Shown here: positions 30,796 to 40,160 of the stretch, one piece after another
Numbering within the stretch: the first letter of the stretch is position 1
Layout of the letters: the number at the start of each line of letters is the position of its first letter
Assembly (NCBI GenBank): GCA_944472155.2
Contig: OX235273.1
Coordinates: 6,607,204-6,671,203, forward strand
Source of the DNA: Trichobilharzia szidati
Taxonomy: Eukaryota > Platyhelminthes > Trematoda > Strigeidida > Schistosomatidae
DNA length: 64,000 bases
Direction: 5' to 3'
Notes under the pieces: generated by a model
Seen by the model: only the letters and a program-made list of their open reading frames with translations
The model's database searches: none
What the model was told of the DNA's origin: nothing
Made by a program: the position numbers and the translations under genes

Positions 30796-33495
30796 TCAAT
30801 TGTGATCACACGACTTTGACACTTGAGTTTTATAGCTTTCTTTGTTTTCTCCTATTTGTCGTAGGGGGAGTAGAATTTTCCAGATATCGGGGACAGGTGA
30901 TGAATCATTCCTATTACATGTATTTGCAGTTGATTCGATAAACAAAGCTTCTGTTATCAATCTCTCCCTATACCCTGTGACATTAGATTTTAAAACTGTC
31001 ATCCTATCCCATCCTATTGTATGGTTGTGTGTGACTGCATGTAGTGCTATAGCTGAACTATTCTCTAGATTACTTATTTTATTCGGGTCAACCAATCTAG
31101 ATTTTGCTAAGTTTTTATGTTCAGCTAGTCTGACTGCCCCTGTTCTACTAGTTTGACCTATGTATTTGACCTGACAATCATTGCAGGGTATTAGATAAAT
31201 TAAATTGCTTTGTTTTAAAGGCTCTACAGGATCCTTTAGCCGACAAAGCTTGTTTCTAATTGAGTTTGTGGGTTTGAATGCCGTTTTTATTCCTGCCTTG
31301 TTTAGAATTCTGCGTAAGGCTTCCGAGGTTCCTTCTTTGTATGGAATTACTACTGATGATTTAGACTCTTTATTGTTGGTGTCGTTATCAATATTATTAT
31401 TATTGTCACTATTATCATTATCATTATTATTGTTATTATCACTATCGCTATTACCATTATTTATTTTATTTTTACATTTCCTTACATATTTCCTGACTAA
31501 TTTATCCGGGTAATTATTAAGTTTCAAGGCTTCTTTTATATGTATCAGTTCTTGGTTTAGATTTTCTTTGGTACTACTTAATTTTTGTGCTCTGTTATTT
31601 AAACATTTCACCAATCCTACTTTTACTGACATAGGATGGGATGATTGGAAGTCTAAATATCTGTTTGAGTGTGTGGGTTTCCTGTAAACACTAGTGTTTA
31701 ACTTCCCATCTTCTTTCCTCTTTACGTTGCATTCTAACATTGGGAGTTCCCCTTCCTGATTTTCCAATTCATAAGTGAATTGAATTGCCTCAACCTTCGA
31801 GTTTATGTGTTCGAAAAACCTATCTATATCTTGTGTTCTAAGTACAGTGAATGTGTCATCTACGTACCTCCACCATACTTTTGGGGTGGGGGTGAACGTT
31901 TCGATCGCTATGCTTTCCCACTTATTCATGAATATATCTGCTACCACTGGGGATATTGGTGATCCCATGGCAACTCCCTCAGTTTGTTTGTATATTTTCC
32001 CTTGGAATTTAAATACTGTGGAAGTCAGGCATAGTTGTACTCCCAGCATTATGTCCTCAAGTGGCACTTTTGTCCTAAGTTCGAGGTCTTGGTCAGAAAT
32101 GAGTTCGTTTCTGACTGCCTCTATAGCCATATTTATTGGTATACGTGTGTATAAACTGACAATATCAAAACTAACCATTTTTTCTTCATTATCTAATTTT
32201 AAATTATCTAATCTATGTTTTAGTTCATAAGAATTAGTTAGTCTAGATTTCGAGTGGATTTTTAAGGGATTTAATACCATGGCTAAATATTTAGATAATT
32301 CATAAGTAGGTGAATTTCTAAAATCAACTATAGGCCTAATAGGGTATCCTGACTTATGAACTTTAACAACACCATACATCCTACTGGGATTATTAGTTTT
32401 GGGCATTAAATTAAACCACTTAGACTCACCTAGAAACGGCTTCATTCGGCGTATAAGATCCGCTGTGGATTTCTTAACTTTATTCATAACTGTATCTATT
32501 GGTTTATTAATTTCCTCATATGGTCCTGTTTGTATGTGAGTATTTACCTTGTCCAAATAGTCTGATTTGTCTAATACCACTGTTGCATTTCCTTTGTCTG
32601 ACTTTGTGATAACTATATCCTTGTTATTCTTAAGGTGTTTCAAGGCTTCTATCTCTTGTTTTGTCAGGTTAGGCTTTCCACATTTTTGTCGTTTTAATGT
32701 TAGTGCACATTGTGCCCGTACTTCATCAGCCGTAGTTTTGTCTATCCCACTTAGTGCTATTTCTATTTTAGGGATGACATCCTCAGGTTTCAGCTTGTCT
32801 AGAGATACATTGAAATTTAGTCCCTTTTCTAATACACTTATTTCCGTAGGACTTAATGTATGTGTTGAGAGATTGATAACCCACTTTGATTTATCGATCG
32901 CCGTTGACTTTTTGTTGTTGACTTCATCATTCTGAGATGTAGATTTCTCTTCTAATAATTTGTTGAACTTTTTGATTTGACTATTTTTTGACTTTTTGAA
33001 AGTTGCTGATTTGGCACTGCTAGAGGACTGCGTTATAAGATCATAATCTGTACTGGTAACTATTCCTTTTATCTTTTGTTTTAATTGCTCAATTTCAGAT
33101 CTGATATGTTGCAACTTTTTTACGATTCTGTGGATTTCTTCTTTCAGGCATAATTTTTGTAGGCCTTCTATTCTGCTTCTAACTCTGTCCGTTGGAACTG
33201 GAGCTCGTAGACGTAGATATTTAGGAATGATTTCATTTTTTTGGCATCGAATGTTGAAAATACGGTGATTTTCATATCTTGCTTCAGTTTGTGAAAGTCG
33301 AGTGAGTTTATTGATAAGTCTTCGTACAGGAAGACCATAAGTCATATTAATATATGTGTAAAACTTGGGCACTGTGGTAGTAAGTAATTCCATATTAGTT
33401 TGTTTATTAGGTATATCACACAGTGAAACAGTATTATTTACTGGATGACGTTTCGAACAAAATTTATTGTTCATAATCATATCAATTGTGATCAC
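30796..33495 (-). CDS. Penelope-like element protein (RT plus GIY-YIG), intact copy 1
   Basis: The 899-codon frame is complete. Residues about 40-400 form the N-terminal region; RT motif A is SFDIVSLYTRIP (442-453), motif B GVAMGSPISPVVADIF (507-522), and motif C WRYVDDTF (542-549) with both aspartates. An Asn/Asp-rich linker covers about 678-709. The GIY-YIG endonuclease starts at NLIYLIPC (764-771), followed by a CNDC pair, KYIGQT (777-782), the arginine in AVRLAEH, histidines in HAVTHNH, and the glutamate in LITEALFIES (849). This is the standard Penelope order. The first about 35 residues come from the 3' tail of the neighbouring copy, so the natural start may be the Met at residue 35 (MELL). 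The protein would nick the target and copy the element RNA. Confidence 0.9.
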   Translation of the reverse strand: MITIDMIMNNKFCSKRHPVNNTVSLCDIPNKQTNMELLTTTVPKFYTYINMTYGLPVRRLINKLTRLSQTEARYENHRIFNIRCQKNEIIPKYLRLRAPVPTDRVRSRIEGLQKLCLKEEIHRIVKKLQHIRSEIEQLKQKIKGIVTSTDYDLITQSSSSAKSATFKKSKNSQIKKFNKLLEEKSTSQNDEVNNKKSTAIDKSKWVINLSTHTLSPTEISVLEKGLNFNVSLDKLKPEDVIPKIEIALSGIDKTTADEVRAQCALTLKRQKCGKPNLTKQEIEALKHLKNNKDIVITKSDKGNATVVLDKSDYLDKVNTHIQTGPYEEINKPIDTVMNKVKKSTADLIRRMKPFLGESKWFNLMPKTNNPSRMYGVVKVHKSGYPIRPIVDFRNSPTYELSKYLAMVLNPLKIHSKSRLTNSYELKHRLDNLKLDNEEKMVSFDIVSLYTRIPINMAIEAVRNELISDQDLELRTKVPLEDIMLGVQLCLTSTVFKFQGKIYKQTEGVAMGSPISPVVADIFMNKWESIAIETFTPTPKVWWRYVDDTFTVLRTQDIDRFFEHINSKVEAIQFTYELENQEGELPMLECNVKRKEDGKLNTSVYRKPTHSNRYLDFQSSHPMSVKVGLVKCLNNRAQKLSSTKENLNQELIHIKEALKLNNYPDKLVRKYVRKCKNKINNGNSDSDNNNNNDNDNSDNNNNIDNDTNNKESKSSVVIPYKEGTSEALRRILNKAGIKTAFKPTNSIRNKLCRLKDPVEPLKQSNLIYLIPCNDCQVKYIGQTSRTGAVRLAEHKNLAKSRLVDPNKISNLENSSAIALHAVTHNHTIGWDRMTVLKSNVTGYRERLITEALFIESTANTCNRNDSSPVPDIWKILLPLRQIGENKESYKTQVSKSCDHN

Positions 33496-36181
33496 ACGAC
33501 TTTGACACTTGAGTTTTATAGCTTTCTTTGTTTTCTCCTATTTGTCGTAGGGGGAGTAGAATTTTCCAGATATCGGGGACAGGTGATGAATCATTCCTAT
33601 TACATGTATTTGCAGTTGATTCGATAAACAAAGCTTCTGTTATCAATCTCTCCCTATACCCTGTGACATTAGATTTTAAAACTGTCATCCTATCCCATCC
33701 TATTGTATGGTTGTGTGTGACTGCATGTAGTGCTATAGCTGAACTATTCTCTAGATTACTTATTTTATTCGGGTCAACCAATCTAGATTTTGCTAAGTTT
33801 TTATGTTCAGCTAGTCTGACTGCCCCTGTTCTACTAGTTTGACCTATGTATTTGACCTGACAATCATTGCAGGGTATTAGATAAATTAAATTGCTTTGTT
33901 TTAAAGGCTCTACAGGATCCTTTAGCCGACAAAGCTTGTTTCTAATTGAGTTTGTGGGTTTGAATGCCGTTTTTATTCCTGCCTTGTTTAGAATTCTGCG
34001 TAAGGCTTCCGAGGTTCCTTCTTTGTATGGAATTACTACTGATGATTTAGACTCTTTATTGTTGGTGTCGTTATCAATATTATTATTATTGTCACTATTA
34101 TCATTATCATTATTATTGTTATTATCACTATCGCTATTACCATTATTTATTTTATTTTTACATTTCCTTACATATTTCCTGACTAATTTATCCGGGTAAT
34201 TATTAAGTTTCAAGGCTTCTTTTATATGTATCAGTTCTTGGTTTAGATTTTCTTTGGTACTACTTAATTTTTGTGCTCTGTTATTTAAACATTTCACCAA
34301 TCCTACTTTTACTGACATAGGATGGGATGATTGGAAGTCTAAATATCTGTTTGAGTGTGTGGGTTTCCTGTAAACACTAGTGTTTAACTTCCCATCTTCT
34401 TTCCTCTTTACGTTGCAATCTAACATTGGGAGTTCCCCTTCCTGATTTTCCAATTCATAAGTGAATTGAATTGCCTCAACCTTCGAGTTTATGTGTTCGA
34501 AAAACCTATCTATATCTTGTGTTCTAAGTACAGTGAATGTGTCATCTACGTACCTCCACCATACTTTTGGGGTGGGGGTGAACGTTTCGATCGCTATGCT
34601 TTCCCACTTATTCATGAATATATCTGCTACCACTGGGGATATTGGTGATCCCATGGCAACTCCCTCAGTTTGTTTGTATATTTTCCCTTGGAATTTAAAT
34701 ACTGTGGAAGTCAGGCATAGTTGTACTCCCAGCATTATGTCCTCAAGTGGCACTTTTGTCCTAAGTTCGAGGTCTTGGTCAGAAATGAGTTCGTTTCTGA
34801 CTGCCTCTATAGCCATATTTATTGGTATACGTGTGTATAAACTGACAATATCAAAACTAACCATTTTTTCTTCATTATCTAATTTTAAATTATCTAATCT
34901 ATGTTTTAGTTCATAAGAATTAGTTAGTCTAGATTTCGAGTGGATTTTTAAGGGATTTAATACCATGGCTAAATATTTAGATAATTCATAAGTAGGTGAA
35001 TTTCTAAAATCAACTATAGGCCTAATAGGGTATCCTGACTTATGAACTTTAACAACACCATACATCCTACTGGGATTATTAGTTTTGGGCATTAAATTAA
35101 ACCACTTAGACTCACCTAGAAACGGCTTCATTCGGCGTATAAGATCCGCTGTGGATTTCTTAACTTTATTCATAACTGTATCTATTGGTTTATTAATTTC
35201 CTCATATGGTCCTGTTTGTATGTGAGTATTTACCTTGTCCAAATAGTCTGATTTGTCTAATACCACTGTTGCATTTCCTTTGTCTGACTTTGTGATAACT
35301 ATATCCTTGTTATTCTTAAGGTGTTTCAAGGCTTCTATCTCTTGTTTTGTCAGGTTAGGCTTTCCACATTTTTGTCGTTTTAATGTTAGTGCACATTGTG
35401 CCCGTACTTCATCAGCCGTAGTTTTGTCTATCCCACTTAGTGCTATTTCTATTTTAGGGATGACATCCTCAGGTTTCAGCTTGTCTAGAGATACATTGAA
35501 ATTTAGTCCCTTTTCTAATACACTTATTTCCGTAGGACTTAATGTATGTGTTGAGAGATTGATAACCCACTTTGATTTATCGATCGCCGTTGACTTTTTG
35601 TTGTTGACTTCATCATTCTGAGATGTAGATTTCTCTTCTAATAATTTGTTGAACTTTTTGATTTGACTATTTTTTGACTTTTTGAAAGTTGCTGATTTGG
35701 CACTGCTAGAGGACTGCGTTATAAGATCATAATCTGTACTGGTAACTATTCCTTTTATCTTTTGTTTTAATTGCTCAATTTCAGATCTGATATGTTGCAA
35801 CTTTTTTACGATTCTGTGGATTTCTTCTTTCAGGCATAATTTTTGTAGGCCTTCTATTCTGCTTCTAACTCTGTCCGTTGGAACTGGAGCTCGTAGACGT
35901 AGATATTTAGGAATGATTTCATTTTTTTGGCATCGAATGTTGAAAATACGGTGATTTTCATATCTTGCTTCAGTTTGTGAAAGTCGAGTGAGTTTATTGA
36001 TAAGTCTTCGTACAGGAAGACCATAAGTCATATTAATATATGTGTAAAACTTGGGCACTGTGGTAGTAAGTAATTCCATATTAGTTTGTTTATTAGGTAT
36101 ATCACACAGTGAAACAGTATTATTTACTGGATGACGTTTCGAACAAAATTTATTGTTCATAATCATATCAATTGTGATCAC
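33482..36181 (-). CDS. Penelope-like element protein, intact copy 2
   Basis: It has the same length and domain order as copy 1. By eye the only protein difference is Asp for Glu after PML in the post-RT region (MLDCNV against MLECNV). Its start overlaps the stop end of copy 3 by 14 bp, and its stop overlaps the start of copy 1 likewise, as expected from exact tandem units. All catalytic residues are kept, so it could be active. Confidence 0.9.
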   Translation of the reverse strand: MITIDMIMNNKFCSKRHPVNNTVSLCDIPNKQTNMELLTTTVPKFYTYINMTYGLPVRRLINKLTRLSQTEARYENHRIFNIRCQKNEIIPKYLRLRAPVPTDRVRSRIEGLQKLCLKEEIHRIVKKLQHIRSEIEQLKQKIKGIVTSTDYDLITQSSSSAKSATFKKSKNSQIKKFNKLLEEKSTSQNDEVNNKKSTAIDKSKWVINLSTHTLSPTEISVLEKGLNFNVSLDKLKPEDVIPKIEIALSGIDKTTADEVRAQCALTLKRQKCGKPNLTKQEIEALKHLKNNKDIVITKSDKGNATVVLDKSDYLDKVNTHIQTGPYEEINKPIDTVMNKVKKSTADLIRRMKPFLGESKWFNLMPKTNNPSRMYGVVKVHKSGYPIRPIVDFRNSPTYELSKYLAMVLNPLKIHSKSRLTNSYELKHRLDNLKLDNEEKMVSFDIVSLYTRIPINMAIEAVRNELISDQDLELRTKVPLEDIMLGVQLCLTSTVFKFQGKIYKQTEGVAMGSPISPVVADIFMNKWESIAIETFTPTPKVWWRYVDDTFTVLRTQDIDRFFEHINSKVEAIQFTYELENQEGELPMLDCNVKRKEDGKLNTSVYRKPTHSNRYLDFQSSHPMSVKVGLVKCLNNRAQKLSSTKENLNQELIHIKEALKLNNYPDKLVRKYVRKCKNKINNGNSDSDNNNNNDNDNSDNNNNIDNDTNNKESKSSVVIPYKEGTSEALRRILNKAGIKTAFKPTNSIRNKLCRLKDPVEPLKQSNLIYLIPCNDCQVKYIGQTSRTGAVRLAEHKNLAKSRLVDPNKISNLENSSAIALHAVTHNHTIGWDRMTVLKSNVTGYRERLITEALFIESTANTCNRNDSSPVPDIWKILLPLRQIGENKESYKTQVSKSCDHN

Positions 36182-37630
36182 ACGACTTTGACACTTGAGT
36201 TTTATAGCTTTCTTTGTTTTCTCCTATTTGTCGTAGGGGGAGTAGAATTTTCCAGATATCGGGGACAGGTGATGAATCATTCCTATTACATGTATTTGCA
36301 GTTGATTCGATAAACAAAGCTTCTGTTATCAATCTCTCCCTATACCCTGTGACATTAGATTTTAAAACTGTCATCCTATCCCATCCTATTGTATGGTTGT
36401 GTGTGACTGCATGTAGTGCTATAGCTGAACTATTCTCTAGATTACTTATTTTATTCGGGTCAACCAATCTAGATTTTGCTAAGTTTTTATGTTCAGCTAG
36501 TCTGACTGCCCCTGTTCTACTAGTTTGACCTATGTATTTGACCTGACAATCATTGCAGGGTATTAGATAAATTAAATTGCTTTGTTTTAAAGGCTCTACA
36601 GGATCCTTTAGCCGACAAAGCTTGTTTCTAATTGAGTTTGTGGGTTTGAATGCCGTTTTTATTCCTGCCTTGTTTAGAATTCTGCGTAAGGCTTCCGAGG
36701 TTCCTTCTTTGTATGGAATTACTACTGATGATTTAGACTCTTTATTGTTGGTGTCGTTATCAATATTATTATTATTGTCACTATTATCATTATCATTATT
36801 ATTGTTATTATCACTATCGCTATTACCATTATTTATTTTATTTTTACATTTCCTTACATATTTCCTGACTAATTTATCCGGGTAATTATTAAGTTTCAAG
36901 GCTTCTTTTATATGTATCAGTTCTTGGTTTAGATTTTCTTTGGTACTACTTAATTTTTGTGCTCTGTTATTTAAACATTTCACCAATCCTACTTTTACTG
37001 ACATAGGATGGGATGATTGGAAGTCTAAATATCTGTTTGAGTGTGTGGGTTTCCTGTAAACACTAGTGTTTAACTTCCCATCTTCTTTCCTCTTTACGTT
37101 GCATTCTAACATTGGGAGTTCCCCTTCCTGATTTTCCAATTCATAAGTGAATTGAATTGCCTCAACCTTCGAGTTTATGTGTTCGAAAAACCTATCTATA
37201 TCTTGTGTTCTAAGTACAGTGAATGTGTCATCTACGTACCTCCACCATACTTTTGGGGTGGGGGTGAACGTTTCGATCGCTATGCTTTCCCACTTATTCA
37301 TGAATATATCTGCTACCACTGGGGATATTGGTGATCCCATGGCAACTCCCTCAGTTTGTTTGTATATTTTCCCTTGGAATTTAAATACTGTGGAAGTCAG
37401 GCATAGTTGTACTCCCAGCATTATGTCCTCAAGTGGCACTTTTGTCCTAAGTTCGAGGTCTTGGTCAGAAATGAGTTCGTTTCTGACTGCCTCTATAGCC
37501 ATATTTATTGGTATACGTGTGTATAAACTGACAATATCAAAACTAACCATTTTTTTTCCTCATTATCTAATTTTAAATTATCTAATCTATGTTTTAGTTC
37601 ATAAGAATTAGTTAGTCTAGATTTCGAGTG
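36168..37630 (-). pseudogene. Penelope-like element copy 3, 5'-truncated with frameshift
   Basis: The 460-codon open part (36168-37550) covers RT motifs A to C, the linker and the whole GIY-YIG domain. Upstream, at 37551-37558, the T run is two bases longer than in copies 1 and 2, which breaks the frame before MVSFDIVSL. Homology ends at about 37630 inside the segment HSKSRLTNSY, where the inverted copy begins. Confidence 0.85.
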
Positions 37631-39564
37631 ATGAAGTACGGGCACAATGTGCACTAACATTTAAACGACAAAAATGTGGAAAACCTAACCTGACAAAACA
37701 AGAGATAGAAGCCTTGAAACTCCTTAAGAATAACAAGGATATAGTTATCACAAAGTCAGACAAAGGAAATGCAACAGTGGTATTAGACAAATCAGACTAT
37801 TTGGACAAGGTAAATACTCACATACAAACAGGACCATATGAGGAAATTAATAAACCAATAGATACAGTTATGAATAAAGTTAAGAAATCCACAGCGGATC
37901 TTATACGCCGAATGAAGCCGTTTCTAGGTGAGTCTAAGTGGTTTAATTTAATGCCCAAAACTAATAATCCCAGTAGGATGTATGGTGTTGTTAAAGTTCA
38001 TAAGTCAGGATACCCTATTAGGCCTATAGTTGATTTTAGAAATTCACCTACTTATGAATTATCTAAATATTTAGCCATGGTATTAAATCCCTTAAAAATC
38101 CACTCGAAATCTAGACTAACTAATTCTTATGAACTAAAACATAGATTAGATAATTTAAAATTAGATAATGAGGAAAAAAAATGGTTAGTTTTGTTATTGT
38201 CAGTTTATACACACGTATACCAATAAATATGGCTATAGAGGCAGTCAGAAACGAACTCATTTCTGACCAAGACCTCGAACTTAGGACAAAAGTGCCACTT
38301 GAGGACATAATGCTGGGAGTACAACTATGCCTGACTTCCACAGTATTTAAATTCCAAGGGAAAATATACAAACAAACTGAGGGAGTTGCCATGGGATCAC
38401 CAATATCCCCAGTGGTAGCAGATATATTCATGAATAAGTGGGAAAGCATAGCGATCGAAACGTTCACCCCCCACCCCAAAAGTATGGTGGAGGTACGTAG
38501 ATGACACATTCACTGTACTTAGAACACAAGATATAGATAGGTTTTTCGAACACATAAACTCGAAGGTTGAGGCAATTCAATTCACTTATGAATTGGAAAA
38601 TCAGGAAGGGGAACTCCCAATGTTAGAATGCAACGTAAAGAGGAAAGAAGATGGGAAGTTAAACACTAGTGTTTACAGGAAACCCACACACTCAAACAGA
38701 TATTTGGACTTCCAATCATCCCATCCTATGTCAGTAAAAGTAGGATTGGTGAAATGTTTAAATAACAGAGCACAAAAATTAAGTAGTACCAAAGAAAATC
38801 TAAACCAAGAACTGATACATATAAAAGAAGCCTTGAAACTTAATAATTACCCGGATAAATTAGTCAGGAAATATGTAAGGAAATGTAAAAATAAAATAAA
38901 TAATGGTAATAGCGATAGTGATAATAACAATAATAATGATAATGATAATAGTGACAATAATAATAATATTGATAACGACACCAACAATAAAGAGTCTAAA
39001 TCATCAGTAGTAATTCCATACAAAGAAGGAACCTCGGAAGCCTTACGCAGAATTCTAAACAAGGCAGGAATAAAAACGGCATTCAAACCCACAAACTCAA
39101 TTAGAAACAAGCTTTGTCGGCTAAAGGATCCTGTAGAGCCTTTAAAACAAAGCAATTTAATTTATCTAATACCCTGCAATGATTGTCAGGTCAAATACAT
39201 AGGTCAAACTAGTAGAACAGGGGCAGTCAGACTAGCTGAACATAAAAACTTAGCAAAATCTAGATTGGTTGACCCGAATAAAATAAGTAATCTAGAGAAT
39301 AGTTCAGCTATAGCACTACATGCAGTCACACACAACCATACAATAGGATGGGATAGGATGACAGTTTTAAAATCTAATGTCACAGGGTATAGGGAGAGAT
39401 TGATAACAGAAGCTTTGTTTATCGAATCAACTGCAAATACATGTAATAGGAATGATTCATCACCTGTCCCCGATATCTGGAAAATTCTACTCCCCCTACG
39501 ACAAATAGGAGAAAACAAAGAAAGCTATAAAACTCAAGTGTCAAAGTCGTGTGATCACAATTGA
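37631..39564 (+). pseudogene. Penelope-like element copy 4, inverted, frameshifted
   Basis: It begins within the segment DEVRAQCAL and is therefore 5'-truncated at another point than copy 3. The same two-base A-run insertion as in copy 3 is present at 38174-38181. A second shift is an extra C in the run at 38467-38472, just before motif C. From 38593 the frame is open to the stop at 39564. The 3' tail continues to 39666 and the gap. Confidence 0.85.
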
Positions 39565-39666
39565 TATGATTATGAACAATAAATTTTGTTCGAAACGTCA
39601 TCCAGTAAATAATACTGTTTCACTGTGTGATATACCTAATAAACAAACTAATATGGAATTAGTCGA

Positions 39667-40160
39667 NNNNNNNNNNNNNNNNNNNNNNNNNNNNNNNNNN
39701 NNNNNNNNNNNNNNNNNNNNNNNNNNNNNNNNNNNNNNNNNNNNNNNNNNNNNNNNNNNNNNNNNNNNNNNNNNNNNNNNNNNNNNNNNNNNNNNNNNNN
39801 NNNNNNNNNNNNNNNNNNNNNNNNNNNNNNNNNNNNNNNNNNNNNNNNNNNNNNNNNNNNNNNNNNNNNNNNNNNNNNNNNNNNNNNNNNNNNNNNNNNN
39901 NNNNNNNNNNNNNNNNNNNNNNNNNNNNNNNNNNNNNNNNNNNNNNNNNNNNNNNNNNNNNNNNNNNNNNNNNNNNNNNNNNNNNNNNNNNNNNNNNNNN
40001 NNNNNNNNNNNNNNNNNNNNNNNNNNNNNNNNNNNNNNNNNNNNNNNNNNNNNNNNNNNNNNNNNNNNNNNNNNNNNNNNNNNNNNNNNNNNNNNNNNNN
40101 NNNNNNNNNNNNNNNNNNNNNNNNNNNNNNNNNNNNNNNNNNNNNNNNNNNNNNNNNNNN
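39667..40160. other. Assembly gap, 494 N
   Basis: The gap separates the PLE array from the first visible base of the giant exon. Any frame that runs from the PLE tail through the N run into the exon is an artefact. The 5' end of the exon, its splice acceptor, and possibly further repeat units are hidden here. Confidence 1.

Larger units (their letters stand above)
30702..39666. mobile_element. Penelope-like element array: three tandem minus copies plus one inverted copy
   Basis: Copies on the minus strand repeat with a period of 2686 bp (stops at 30796, 33482 and 36168). The third is cut at about 37630, where a plus-strand copy begins and runs to the gap at 39667. The 3' terminus reads ctaatatggaa and then joins either the next copy or foreign sequence (left side: LINE, 30701). 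Head-to-tail copies and inverted truncated partners are known features of Penelope elements. The near identity of the copies indicates recent origin. Confidence 0.9.

Noticed and set aside
30255..30809. 184-codon minus-strand frame as a single protein
   Set aside because: The first part is PLE tail and the rest is the C-terminal module of a LINE; the frame is an accidental fusion at the insertion boundary.
30842..31156. Plus-strand frames of 60-141 codons within the PLE copies
   Set aside because: They are shadows of the minus-strand PLE coding sequence and recur at the same offset in every copy.
39560..39640. Hammerhead-like motif in the PLE terminal region (GAACAA/TTGTTC stem followed by CGAAACGTC)
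   Set aside because: Penelope elements can carry hammerheads, and the GAAAC part and a stem are present, but the CTGANGA core is not (closest is ATTATGA, two mismatches). It may be a relic; I do not call it.
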